Source: Stomoxys calcitrans (taxonomy: Eukaryota; Arthropoda; Insecta; Diptera; Muscidae). Taken from it: a stretch of DNA of 64,000 nt. The notes under the pieces are model-generated. The model was not told the origin of the DNA, searched no databases, and saw nothing but the letters and a program-made list of their open reading frames with translations. Numbering within the stretch: position 1 is the first letter of the stretch; each line of letters opens with the position of its first letter. The DNA is taken from positions 193,654,098 through 193,718,097 of the forward strand of contig NC_081552.1 of NCBI RefSeq assembly GCF_963082655.1, in the 5' to 3' direction. The translations under genes were made by a program, and so were the position numbers. Shown in pieces: positions 21,790 to 33,884 of this stretch.

Positions 21790-22260
21790 TGTTGATTTCA
21801 AAAACAACAAAATAATTGTGAGAGAGCGAGGGAGAGAGAGGGAGAGCGTAGTAATCAATGGGCGACAAACACGAGCTCATTAAAAAATCCAATTTGAGCA
21901 ACACATGGCTAGACAGTGGCAAGAGAGTAGGTTGTTTGTTTTGAGCATGTCACATTGACTAGTAACTGGTGTTGTAAATTTTTCCGTTTCCACGTTGTTT
22001 GATACACAACAAACGCTCAGACGCTTTATTTACGCACACACTCAATTGAAAAGAGCTTTTTGCTTTTAGTTATTGATGGGGTGGTGGATGCTCAAATGAA
22101 AAGAGCTTTTTGCTTTTACTTATTGATGGGGTGGTGGATGTTTTGGTTTTACTGTACTTTTGTTTGTTTTACGAAATGTTTTCGCGACGATTACTTATAA
22201 ATAACTTAACAAAATAAAGCAAGTTCTAACTCCAAGAAACTAATGAGAGCCAAAGAAGCA
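21790..22260 (+). repeat. Diverged dispersed repeat, copy 2
   Basis: Direct-orientation relative of 15560-16170: the order GAGAG tract, CAAGAGAGTAG, GAGCATGTCA, TTTCCGTTTCCACGTTG, TTTGATACACAACAA is kept. A further patch near 22188-22220 resembles 16085-16120. Confidence 0.45.
22041..22140. repeat. Tandem duplication, 2 x 50 bp
   Basis: Two adjacent 50-bp copies, 22041-22090 and 22091-22140, differing at two positions. Confidence 0.9.
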
Positions 22261-22436
22261 GTACGTAAGAGTTATTTGTCATTGCACAGTGGGTAATTGG
22301 CATTCAAAATATCAATTGAGGGAAGCGTTCAATCTTGACGACAATTTATACGAATGTCTTTTTTGCCTAAAAAAGAAGAATATTAATGTTGGGAAAAATC
22401 GGTTATGATAAATTTACAGCAAATATTGCCTCGCAC

Positions 22437-22610
22437 ATCCCACATATCAATGAATGCTGTCCGACGTGCCTCAGGGCGGTACCTAATTGGCCGCTATGCC
22501 TTGTAAACATGACAAAGTGCAGCATACATGCTGCAGGGGATAACCAACGTTGAAAATATTTTTCTTGTTCTCACCAGGAGTCGAAACCAGGCTTTCCATC
22601 CGTGTGTATG
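22437..22610 (-). mobile_element. Strongly diverged SINE copy
   Basis: CACATATCAATGAATGC at the left and TTCTCACCAGGAGTCGAAACC at the right match the reverse complement of the SINE tail and B-box region. Confidence 0.5.
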
Positions 22611-23858
22611 TCAGTTATAATCATGCTACTGTCTTGGAAAATAAAGATATTGAGTTGAAATTTGCACAGACTCGCATTTCTTCTATACGTAGGTTAAGTT
22701 CTTGAAAGGGCTACATCGGACTATAATTGGACGTAATTGCCATATAAACCCATCCGGCTATTTAGGATCTTAAGCATATAACAGGCGTATTTATTACACG
22801 ATTTCGCTGAAATTTGGCACAGTGTGTTTCTTTAGGTCCACCGATATCCAAACCGAAATTGGTCCAGATCGGAACATATTTGGCTATAGCTGTCATAAAG
22901 ACCGATCTGCCGATTTTGGGTCTTTGGCCTAAAACAGGCGCATTTATCATCCTACTTCTCTGAAATTTGGGACAGTGTGTTGTTTCAAGACTCCCAACAT
23001 CTGTCCCGAATATGGTCCGGGTCGATCTATATTTAGATATAGCTGCCATAGAGACTGATCTTCAGCTTTATGGTCTAAAGACCATAAAGGCCCATTTATG
23101 TTCCGATTTTGCTGAAAAGTGAAACAGTGATTTGCACTAGGGGCTTCGACCTCCGATCCGAATATGGGGTATATAGGACCATGTTTACATATAGCTGCCA
23201 TATAGACCGATCCGGCGTTTTAATGTCTTAAGCCTATATCGGGCTAATTTATTACCCGATTTCGCTGAAATTTGGCACAGTGTGTTTCTTTAGGTCCACC
23301 GATATCCGAACCAAAATTGGCCCAGATCGGAACATATGTGGATATAGCTGTCATAAAGACCGATCTGCCGATTTTGGGTCTTTGGCCTGAAAAAGGTGCA
23401 TTTATCACCCAACTTCTCTGCAATTAGGGACAGTGTGTTGTTTCAAGACTCCCAACATCTGTCCCGAATATGGTCCGGGGCTGCCATAGAGACCGGTCTT
23501 CAACTTTAGGGTCCAAAGACCATAGAAGGCGCATTTCTTCTCCGATTCTGCTGAATTTAAATAGTGATTTGCACTAGAGGCCTCGATATCCGACCCAAAT
23601 ATGGCGTACATGGGAAAATATTTACATATAGCTGTCATATGGACCGATAAGCCGATTTAGCGTCTTAAGCATATAACGGGCGCATTCATTACCCGATTTC
23701 GCTGAAATTAGGCACAGTGAGTTTTATTAGGCTAGATCGACTTAAAATATCATGACGATCAAGAATATACATACTTTATGGGGTCTTAAACGAATATTTC
23801 GAGGAGTTACAAACAGAATGACAAAATTAGTATACCCCATCCTATGGTGCAGGGTATA
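22611..23858 (+). repeat. Family A-related array with a three-unit higher-order repeat
   Basis: Units here differ from one another, but the pattern of three units recurs with a period of about 458 bp (for example CTGAAATTTGGCACAGTGTG at 22806 and 23264). The left end is a decayed + strand leader. The right end (about 23735-23858) is a head in the opposite orientation, with CATGACGATCAAGAATATAC and GGTGCAGGGTATAAAAA. Confidence 0.75.
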
Positions 23859-25320
23859 AAAATGAAATTGTTGTGCTTTGTTTGTTTGACCGTTCCGTAT
23901 AGACTTAAAAACGGCTCAATTGATTTTCATGAAATTTTGACAAAAGGGTAGAGTTTGGGCCTCCGGTGAAAATAGGGTACTACATTTTTTGATATCCAAA
24001 GGGGAGTGGACCCTCCCCATGTCCCAATTATCGAAAACGTCAGATCTCGGAGATGCGTGCACCGATTTAAGCCAAGTTTTGTATGCCATCTTATGGTACC
24101 CCAAAAACATGAAATTGGAAAAAATGTTTTGGTCAAATAACCAGGGGGGACGCCCCATCCCAAAACCCCCCCGAACGGACATGTTTAACGATTGGGACAA
24201 TATGGGTATCAAATGAAAGGTATTAAAGAGTACAGTATGAACTTGGTATAAAAATTTCACCCTAGGTGTTTGGGGCGTCTCCAATACCACAAAACCCCCC
24301 AACAGGACACTTTCACTGCTTTGGGCAATAATGGTATCAAATGAAAGGTATTTATGAGTAGAGTACGAAAGTTATTTAAGAGTAGAGTACGTTAAAATGT
24401 TACTCTAAGTATCGGAGGGCCCCCCCAACCCTAAAAACACCACCCAACGGGAAACTTTCACCGCTTTGAGCAATATGGGTATCAAATGAAAGGTATTTAA
24501 AAGTAGAGTACAAATCTGACATAAAAATTAATTTTTTGGTGGCCGAGGGCCTGCCCGACCCAAAACCCTCTAGCAGGTCAAATTTACCGATTGGGAGAAT
24601 ATGGATATCAAATGAAAGCTATTTAAAGATAGAGTCCAATGCTGATATAAAAATTTATTCCTTGGTGTCTAAGGAGCCTCTCCACCCCCCAAAACCCCCA
24701 ACAGGACATATTTACCGATTGGAACAATATGGGTATCAAACGAAAGATAGATGGAAGCAGAGTACACATCTGTTATAAGATTTTGGTCCAAGGTGTCTAC
24801 GCGGCCTCACCAACCCCAAAAAACCCAAAAACGAGCCTAAATCTCCAACGTCACAAAATGGGTATCGTATGAAAGGTCTTTGGGAGTTGACTACGAGTCC
24901 GGCATGCACAATTCGGACAGAGTCTGGGACCGGCCGATCCACTAAATACCCTGCAATAGGATGTGTAGTTCGATCGGGATAATATGTCAATCAAAAGACT
25001 GGTGAAATGAAAGTATATTTCGATTCTAATGTTGGTGTAAGAATTCAAGTATCTGGGTTAAGTCTTACCATTCCTCAGTACAGTAGATCGCGACAATAAA
25101 TTGTGGTTTGGTTCTTGGCGTCGAGGGGACCGACCCTCTCCTCCCAATAAATGCAACGCCAAACTGTCATGTACGATGACCGAGAACATATTGAAAGGAC
25201 AAGTCAGAGGGCAATCCCCTTGGGAAAGGAATTAAAAATAATATATGAATGAGATTAAATAATATATGAAGGCCGATCAGGATAGAATAGGACCGCAACA
25301 AAAGGTATTTGGTAGTAGAA
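23859..25320 (-). repeat. Family C element, minus orientation
   Basis: It starts with the reversed tail (TTTGTTTGACCGTTCCGTAT, AGACTTAAAAACGGC). It then has units with GGGTATCAAATGAAAGGTAT, AGTAGAGTAC and AACACCACCCAACGG. No coding potential. Confidence 0.7.
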
Positions 25321-25324
25321 ATGT

Positions 25325-26402
25325 GTGGAGGGGCTTAACTTAACTCTCTGTCCTAAATTGCGCCGACATCGGACAATAAATGCGCCTTTTACGGCCCCAA
25401 AACCAAAAACCGAGAGATCGGTCTATATGGCAGCTATATCCAAATCGGGACCGATCTGTGCCATAATGCAGAAGTATTTTAAGGGGCTTTACATAACTCA
25501 CCGTCCCAAATTTCAGCGACATCGCACAATAAATGTGACTTTTATGGTCCCAAAACCTTAAATCGAGGGATAGGTCTATATGGCAGCTATATCCAAATCT
25601 GATCGGATCAGTGCCAAATGAAAGAAAAATGTCGAAGGGCCTAAGACAACTCACTGTCTTTAATTTCAGCAAAATCGAATAATAAATGTGGCTTTTATGG
25701 GCCTAAGACCCTAAATCGGTGGATCGGTCTATATAGCAGCTATATCCAAATCTGGACCGATCTGAGCCAAACTCACAAAGGATATCGAAGGGCCTTACAC
25801 AACTCACTGTCCCGAATTTCAGCAAAATCGGATAATAAATGTCGCTTTTATGGGCCTAAGACCCTAGATCGGTGGATCGATCTATATGACAGCTATATCC
25901 AAATCTAAACCGATCTAAGCCAAATTTACGAAGGTTATCGAAGGGCCTTACATAACTCACCGTCCCAAATTTCATCGATATCGGACAATAAATGTGACTT
26001 TTATGGTCCCAAAACCTTAAATCGAGGGATCAGTCTATATGACAGCTATATCCAAATCTGAACCGATCTGGGCCAAATTGACAAAATTTCACGATCAAAA
26101 TCGTATAAGAAATGTGGCTTTTATGGGCCCAAGACCCTAAATCGTCGGATCGGCCTACATGGGGGCTATATCAAGATATAGTCCGATATAGCCCATCTTC
26201 GATTTTAACCTGCTTATGGACAAAAAAAGAACCTGTGCAAAGTTTCAGCTCAATATCTCTATTTTTAAAGACTGTAGCGTGATTTCAACAGACAGACGGA
26301 CGGAGATGTCTAGATCGTCTTTGATATTTACGCTGGTCAAGAATATATATACTTTACAGGGTCGGAAATGGATATTTCGACCCTCCGGTGGTGGGTATAA
26401 AA
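25325..26402 (-). repeat. Family A element, minus orientation, 3'-truncated
   Basis: About five units, then the reversed leader (GCCCATCTTCGATTTTAACC), CAGACAGACGGACGG, AAGAATATATATACTTTA and the head GGTGGTGGGTATAAAAA. The 3' palindrome end is missing. Confidence 0.75.
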
Positions 26403-27680
26403 AATTATCTTCGCCTTAACTGGCAAAAAAAATTAAAAATCGTGAGAAATCTGTTTAGAAAATTCTTTAAAATCGAACGTTTCATGTGCCTTTTTAAGTC
26501 TTAGCAAAATATTTTGCGGCCAATTATCATGCGTGAGTGTCCGCCCATAAACCCCCACCAATGCCTTGATTTAACGCGTTATTTTGCACATCATTTATTC
26601 CAATGCAAAATATAGTACAATCTCTATATTTATTAAAAATTTTAAAATACTTCCACTATTTTTGTCAGCAATACCACTGTGAAAGTTATAGCATGATTTG
26701 TCTCCACTTTCCTTACTGACAAATAACAGTTTTTCGTTTTTCACCCTTCTCCCCGACAACTTATTACCACACCAAATGCATAATTGGCTCAACTAAAGCT
26801 TTCAAAATTGTCTACTCCTTTTGCTCCAAATAGATGGCTTACGCATAAATTCGATTAGTTATTCGCGAATGATCGGTGCGTGAACATCTCGTGTTTTTTC
26901 ATATTCGGTTGCCGCAATGTAGTGTACAAAAAATTTATAATGAAGTTAAGTGAACAGTAAAATAAACTCCAGTGAGTGGTGCAAAATGAAGTCAAGTCAG
27001 TCTAATAATAAAATATGCTCCAACTAGTGCTCGTATTTTAATTTTACCATTTGCTTCGTTATGTCTGTGAAACACAAAAAAAAAATCAAAGAAACCCCCA
27101 ATAAGAAAAATACCAATCAACTAAAACTAAAGTATAGCAAAATCAAAAGCAAAAATGCACACAACATCTTTAAGAAAGAGGTTTTCTACAAGTGCAATGA
27201 TGTTAGTGAATATATGTGAGTTTTTTTGTTCGGTGCGAGGGAAACGGATGAGTATTTGGTTCAGTGTTAACATAACCAAAATGCAGCGCCCAAAGCATGA
27301 ACTGTTGTTAGAGTGCTATCTCTGTCTAACAGTTTTGATTTCAAAGAGATGCTCTTATTGACTGCCGTTGTTTATTTCTCTTCATTTCTCCTCTTGGTGT
27401 ATAAAGTCCAGAACAAGAGAGAATCTGCAAACAGTTGTTCGTATTAGTGGGGTGAAGTAAATAAGAGCATAAGTGAGAGTTTGTTAAGTCGGGTGACAAA
27501 GAGAAACATTTTAGTTCTGCCAGCAGCGCTGTTCGCGTCAAGTATGGGCTCTACATAAACACACGAGAGGTTTGCCAAACAAAAATTCCGAAGTACGATC
27601 AACAAAAGGTAAAAGGTAAGTTTCAAAAGATGGAGTTAAATTTCAATAAACAATTTTGCCACAGGCAATCAATATACAGT
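26403..27680. other. Unassigned AT-rich sequence with no gene
   Basis: No convincing coding region on either strand; the longest open frames are under 70 codons. It contains an inverted copy of part of the 15560-16170 repeat and an A-rich tract near 27070-27080. Confidence 0.4.
26790..26935 (-). repeat. Diverged dispersed repeat, copy 3, inverted
   Basis: The reverse complement shares CACGAGATGT, GATCATTCGCGAATAACTA and TTGGAGCAAAAGGAGTA, in that order and spacing, with 16065-16155. Confidence 0.6.
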
Positions 27681-27890
27681 ATTTTTATACCCTTAAACAT
27701 AGGATAGGGTATACTAACATTGTCATTATGTTTGTAATACCTCGAAATAATGAACTAAGACCCCACAAAGTACATACATTGAGTATATTCTTGATCTGTA
27801 TGATATTTTAAATCCATCTAGGAATAGCCGCCCAAACCAGTAGGTCGGTTTGGATTATAAATAGTAAAATTATGTAAAATTTTAACCCTA
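27681..27890 (+). repeat. Family B head fragment
   Basis: TTTTTATACCCTTAAACATAG, GTAATACCTCGAAATAATG, GAGTATATTCTTGATC and TAGGTCGGTTTGGATTATAAA. The (GTCY)n tract has been lost. Confidence 0.6.
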
Positions 27891-27904
27891 CACCAAGAAA
27901 AAAA

Positions 27905-29067
27905 CAGGGAAATCAGCCCAAGAAAAACCCTGGATGACCGGGGAGATTCGCAATATTGGGAAAGAGGTCCGCAGACTTTTTAACAGAGCAAGTCGTTAAA
28001 AAGCGGAAGTTTATTGGGATATGTATTACACACGGCTCTCGGAATTCAATAGGATAACCAGAGCGGCAAAACGTGCCTCCTGGAAACTCTTCTGCGAACA
28101 GTTCGATAGGGTTTATAACGCCGCCAAGAAAAACAAAAATCTCTCAAAAACACATGGAAGTGAGAATAGAGACAACGGAGGACATGTTAAGGATTTTGAT
28201 GAAAACCCATTTTCCACAGGCTACGAGGGGACTCACAGAGACACCGGAATCTGGGAATAAAGAAGTTGATTGAAGGATTTTCATTGCAGAATTTATGGTG
28301 GAGGAAGCCATGATAACATTTCACCGACCTGGTGAAATATTTCCGGTTTTACTACAGAATGAGGCGGACTATCTAGCGCCCCATCTGGTCTGCATTTTCA
28401 TAGCGTGCCTGGAACTTGCATATACTCCGAAAGCCTTGCAGGAGGCAAGGGTGGTATTTATACCCAATCCCGGCAAGGCAAGTTATGCGACACCAAGAGC
28501 CTACAGACCTATAAGCCTTACGCCCTTTCTACTCAAAACCATGGAACGCATTGTCAATACCATGATAAAGAGTGGACATCTACTGAACTGCTCAGATACA
28601 GACACCATACCTATATTAAGGGAAGGTCGGTGGAGACTGCCCTGCACGAGGTTCTGCATAAATGAGAAGAATTCTTGGATGCCAAGACGTACTCATTGGC
28701 GGTATACATTGACATCGAGGGCGCTTTTAACAATGTGCGCACCGAGACACTAATCCAATCCTTAGACCAGTACCGTGTGGACCTGGTTCTTAGAGACTGA
28801 ATAAACCATACGCTAAGGAGCTGGTGGATAAATTGTGTGTCCCATGACATAAATATCAAGGAGTAAGTGGCACAAGGCACATCACAGGGGGCATTTGCCA
28901 CTCCTATGGGGGCATTTGCCACTCCTATGGGGGCATTTGCCACTCCTATGGGGGCATTTGCCACTCCTTTGGGGGCATTTGCCATTCCTATGGGGGCATT
29001 TGTCACTCCTATGGAGGCATTTGCAACTCCTACGGGTGACCGCCATAAATGACCTATTACAAGAGAT
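27905..29067 (+). mobile_element. Jockey-type retrotransposon fragment with an internal minisatellite
   Basis: The + strand gives the linker before the RT (MYYTRLSEFNRITRAAKRAS, then WKLFCEQFDRVYNAAK, 28021-28130) and the early RT (FHRPGEIFPVLLQNEADYLA, EARVVFIPNPGKA, YRPISLTPFLLKTMERIVNT, 28319-28570). It then reads VLRD, INHTLRSWWIN and VAQGTSQG near 28783-28890. It belongs to the same family as 3661-10889. The reading frame changes several times and has stops. The motif corresponding to QGTPQGGILSPLL is blown up by a 21-bp tandem repeat. After the repeat the homology resumes with GGTGACCGCCATAAATGACC and ends near 29067. Confidence 0.8.
28887..29033 (+). repeat. 21-bp minisatellite, 7 units
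   Basis: Seven head-to-tail 21-bp units starting GGGGGCATTTGCCACTCCTA, with the last four carrying one or two changes each. The unit length is a multiple of three, so it repeats seven residues (ATPMGAF on the RT strand). It occupies the place of a single GGGGGCATTTTAAAGCCACT segment in the related copy at 3773. Confidence 0.95.
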
Positions 29068-29188
29068 GGGCGATGGGCTTATACCAGGGTATTTATCCAT
29101 TTATACCCAAAAGCTGGGTATTTATAGTTTTGCAGATATCTTCAGCATAAAAACATTTTCAAAAAAAATTGATGATGTTTTCGTATAT

Positions 29189-31096
29189 TTATACCCACCA
29201 CCAAAGGATGGGGGTATATTATCTTTGTCATTCCCTTTGCAACACATCGAAATATCCATTTCCGACCCTATAAAGTATATATATTGTTGATCAGAGTAAA
29301 AATCTAAGACCATCTAGCCATTTCCGTCCGTCTGTCAGTCTGTCTGTTGAAATCAGGCTACAGTCTTTAAAAATAGAGATATTGAGCTGAAACTTTGCAC
29401 AAATTCTTTTTTTTGTCCATAAGCAGATTAAGTTCGAAGATGGGCTATAACGGATTATATCTCGATATAGCCCCCATATAGACCGATCCCCGGTTTAAGG
29501 TTTTGGGCCCATAAAAGGCACATTTATTAACCGATTTTGCTGAAATTTGGGATAGTGAGTTGTGTTAGGCCCTTCAACATACTTCTCCAATTTGGCTCAG
29601 ATCGGTCCAGATTTGGATATAGCTATCATAAAGACCGATCCGCCGATTTAGGGTCTTAGGCCCATAAAAGCCACATTTATTATCCGATTTTGCTGAAATT
29701 TGGGATAGTGAGTTGTGTTAGGGCCTTCGAAACAATTCTTCAATTTGGCTCAGATCGGTCCAGATTTAGATATAGCTGTCATATAGACCGATCTCATGGT
29801 TTTGGGCCCATTAAAGGCGCATTTATTGTCCGATTTTGCCAACATTTGGCACAGTGAGTTGTATTAGGCCCATCGACCTTCTTCGATAATTTGACCCAGA
29901 TCGGCTCAGATTTGGATATAGCTGCCATAGAGACCGATCTCTCGATTTAGATTTTGGGCCCATAAAAGGCGCATTTGTTGTCCAAGGTCGCCGAAATTTG
30001 TAACTCTGAGTTGTGTTAGACCCTTCGATATATTTCTTCAATTTGCCCTAGATCGATCGCGATTTGCATATAGCTGCCATATAGACCGATCTCTCGCTTT
30101 AAGGTTTCGGGCCCATAAAAGGCGCATTTATGTCCGATGTTGCCGAAATTTGGGACAGTGAGTTGTGATAGGCCCTTCGATATTTTTCTTTAATTTGGCT
30201 CAGATCGGTTCAGATTTGGATATAGCTGCCATATAGAACGATCTCTCGCTTTAGGGGTTTAGGCCCATGAAAGGTGCATTTATTGTCCGATGTCGCCGAA
30301 ATTTGGAACAGTGAGTTAGGTTAAGCCCCTCGATATACTTCTGCAATATGGCACAGATCGGTTCATATTTGGATATTGCTGCCATATAGACCGATCTCTC
30401 GATTTAAGGTTTTGGGCCAATAAAAGGCGCATTTTTGTCCGATGTTGCTAAAATTTTCGACAGCGAGTAAGGTTAAACCCCTCTACATACTTCTGGGACG
30501 GTGTCTTGTGTTAGGCCAGTCGATATCTGTCCTCAATTTGACACTGATCGGTCCAGATTTGGATATAGCTGCCATAAAGACTGATTTCTTGATTTAGGGT
30601 TTTGGACCCATAAAAGGCGTATTTATTGTCCAATTTTACCAAAATTTGAGACAGTGGGTTGTGTTAGGCACTTCAACATTCTTCTTTAATTTACCTTAGA
30701 TCGGTAAAGATTTGGTTATAGTTCCATATAGACCGATCTCTCGTTTCAAAGTCTTGGCCCCATAAAAGGTGCATTTATAATCCGATTTCGCTGAAATTGC
30801 ACACAGTGACTTATGGACATCCATGTCGTATATGGCTCAGATTGGTCTATATTTGGATATAGCTATCAAAAAGACCAATATTTTGTTCTACAAAATTGAA
30901 CATTGACTTGTACTTATAACACCACTCAATATCCGTGTCGAATTTGGTCCAAATCGGACCATATTTCGATATAGCTGCTATGGGGGCACAGATTATGCAT
31001 TTTCACCGGATTATAATGAAAGGTGGTTTACATATATACCCGTGGTGGTGGGTATCCAAAGTTCGCCCGGCCGGACTTAACGCCTTTTTCCTTGTT
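29189..31096 (+). repeat. Complete family A element
   Basis: Both ends are present. The left end has ATACCCACCACC (29191-29202) and the right end its complement GGTGGTGGGTAT (31043-31054). Between them are GCAACACATCGAAATATCC, a TATATATA tract, the linker, TCCGTCCGTCTGTCAGTCTG, the leader, about ten units of roughly 153 bp, and the terminal palindrome (one arm mutated) before CGCCTTTTTCCTTG. Subterminal inverted repeats, internal tandem repeats and a terminal hairpin are the layout known for DINE-1/Helentron-derived elements. Confidence 0.8.
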
Positions 31097-31544
31097 TTCA
31101 GCTCATTTTAAAATTTGAAGGCGATTTGTTTACATTCCCTTTTATTTCAATGTGACAAATTATTTGTCCCCCCAAATTGTTATCATGTTTATGTACCAAC
31201 AAAACGTGTCCGTTTGTAAATGTAGAACTGTGGGAGACATCGTTTCAATTTCCTAAACAATTTAGAAAATGTTGTTTTGTTGATTATTGCCATTTGTTGT
31301 TTTTTTCTCTCTCTCTCTCTCTCTTAACAATAGGCTATTGGTGGAGTGCCATGCTGTAGCCACAATGACAATGTCGAAAGCGAAATGACGGTGTCAACAA
31401 GACCAAGCATAACTTTCAAATACACGCAATTAGATACGTGACCACGACACGTTCGAACTCACAAATACATCAACCGCCAACACAACCAAAATGCACGTCT
31501 CACCCACACAGTTGAACTTGTTCAGTGATGCTAACTGACATAGA
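31097..31544. other. Unassigned sequence
   Basis: No gene recognised. It contains a (CT)n run at about 31305-31323. Confidence 0.4.
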
Positions 31545-32345
31545 ATATTTATGGACAAAAAATTGCGGCTTGTAAGGACTCAAGAAGCCAAATCGGCAGA
31601 TCGGTTCATATCGGAGCTATATCAGGCTGTAGACCGATTTGGATCGTACTCGGCACAGTTGTTGGAAGTCACAACAGAACAGCACACGCACGAATTTAGC
31701 CAAATCCATCAAAGATTGTAGCTTGCAAGGGCTCAAGAAGTCAAATCGGGAGATCGGTTTATATGGGAGCTATATCAGATTATAAACCGATTTGGCACAG
31801 TTGTTGGTAGTCATAACAGAATACTGAATGCAAAATTTCGGACAAAAATTGCGGCTTGTAAAGGCTCAAGAAGCTAAATTGGGAGATAGATTTTTAAGGG
31901 AGCTATATAAGGTTATGGGCCGATTTGGACCGTAACTTGCACAGCTGTTGTAAGTCATAATAGAACATTCTTTGCAAAATATTAGCCAAATCGGACAAAA
32001 ATTGCGGCTTGTAAGGACTCAACAAGTCAAATCAGAAGATCGGTTTATATGGCGGCTGTATCAGGTTATAGACCGATTTAGACCGCATTAAGCAGAGTTG
32101 TTGGAAGTCGTAACAGTCGTAACAATTGTGGCTTGAAAGGGCTCAAGAAATCAAATTCAAGCGGCTAGCTCTACGCTTTCGACCGCTATAATGATTTCGA
32201 CAGACAGACGGACATGACTAGAGACGATCAAGATTATGTACCCTTTTTAGGATCTTCGTCCAATATTTCGAGGTGTTACAAACAAAAAAACTAGATTAGT
32301 ATAACCCCATCCTATGGTGGTGGGTATAGAAATACAAAAATAATA
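31545..32345 (-). repeat. Family B element, minus orientation, 3'-truncated
   Basis: Four units with TTGCGGCTTGTAAGGACTCA and GGAGCTATATCAGG, then CAGACAGACGGACATGACTA, ACGATCAAGATTATG and the head CCTATGGTGGTGGGTATAG. Confidence 0.75.
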
Positions 32346-32369
32346 ATAATGTAAAGTAAAAAGACCGGG

Positions 32370-33800
32370 CCGAACCTTGGAAACCACCTTTCGTCATAAT
32401 CCGGTGCAAAATGCATTATTTATGCACCCATGCCAGCCATATCCAAATAAGGTCCGATTTGGACAAATTCGACAGGGACATTAAGTGGTCTAATAAATAC
32501 AAATCACTGGTCTCATTGGAAGTTATATCCAAATCTAGATGGATCTGAGCCAAATAGGACATGAATGTCAAAAAGCCCAACACAAATCACTGGCCCAAAT
32601 TTCGGCGAAATCGAACAATAAATGCGCCTTTTATAGGGACAAGACCTTAAATCGAGAGATCGGTCTATGTGGCAGCTATATCCAAATCGGGACCGATTTG
32701 GTCCAAGTTTCAGAAAAATTTCGAAGAGCCCAACACAACTCAATGTCCCAATTTTCGGCGAAATCGGACAATAAATGCGCCTTTTATGGCCACAAAACCT
32801 TAAACCGAGAGATCGGTCTAAATGGTAGCTATAACCAAATCTGGACCAATCTGGGCCAAATTGGAAGAAGATGTTGAATGGCCCAACACAGCTCGCTGAC
32901 TCAAATTCTAGCAATATCGTACAAAAAATGCTCCTTTTTTAGGGGTCCAAGACCTTGAATCGAGAGATCGGTCTATATGGCAGCTATATCCAATTCTGGA
33001 CCGATCTGAGCCAAATTGAAGAGGGATGTCAAAAAGCCCAACACAAATCACTGTCCCAAATTTCGGCGAAATCGAACAATAAATGCGCCTTTTATAGGCT
33101 CAAAACCTTAAATCGAGAGATCGGTCTATGTGGCAGCTATATCCAAATCTGGACCGATTTGGGCCAAGTTTCAGAAAAATTTCGAAGAGCCCAACACAAC
33201 TCAATGTCCCAAATTTCGGCGAAATCGGACAATAACTGCGCCTTTTATGGCCACAAAACCTTAAACCGAGAGATCGGTCTAAATGGTAGCTATATCCAAA
33301 TCTGGACCGATCTGGGCCAAATTGAAAGAAGATGTCGAAGGGCCCAACACAACTCACTGACTCAAATTCTAGCAATATTGGACAATAAATGCTCCTTTTT
33401 AGGGGTCCAAGACCTTGAATCGAGAGATCGGTCTATATGGCAGCTATGTCCAAATCTGGACCGATCTGAGCCAAATTGAAAGAAGATGTCGAAGGGTTTA
33501 ACACAACTCACTGTCCCAAATTTCAGCAATATTGGACAGTAATTGCTCCTTTTATGGGTCCAAGACCTTGAATCGAGAGATCGGTCTGTATGGCAGCTAT
33601 ATCCAATTCTGGACCGATCTGAGCCAAATTGAAAATGGATATCGAAGGACCTAACACAACTCACTGTCCCAAATTTCATCGAAATCCAACAATAAATGCG
33701 CCTTTTATGGGCCCAAGGCCACAAATCGGCAGATGTGGCTATAAGGGGGACTATATCAAGATATAGTCCGATGTAGCAAAATTTCAGCCCAATATCTCTA
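32370..33800 (-). repeat. Family A array, minus orientation, with higher-order repeat
   Basis: Starts at the reversed 3' end (GACCGGGCCGAACCTTGG) and has about nine units. A three-unit pattern recurs with a period of 461 bp (AAAAGCCCAACACAAATCAC at 32571 and 33032). Apparent open frames of up to 197 codons here translate the satellite and are not genes. It ends in the leader near 33800. Confidence 0.75.
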
Positions 33801-33884
33801 TCCGCGCCGAATCTTATATACCCTCCACCATGGATGGTATTTTTCAAGTTCTTTGTCCGATATCTTTTAATAGGCAAACAAAGG

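Larger units (their letters stand above)
21481..22436. other. Unassigned sequence with no gene
   Basis: No coding region recognised. It contains a GAGAG-rich tract near 21819-21847, a 50-bp tandem duplication, and a diverged copy of the repeat seen at 15560-16170. Confidence 0.4.

Noticed and set aside
28611..29006. A 131-codon minus-strand frame with a repeated seven-residue motif, and its plus-strand counterparts
   Set aside because: They arise from the 21-bp minisatellite in a dead Jockey fragment, not from a repetitive protein gene.
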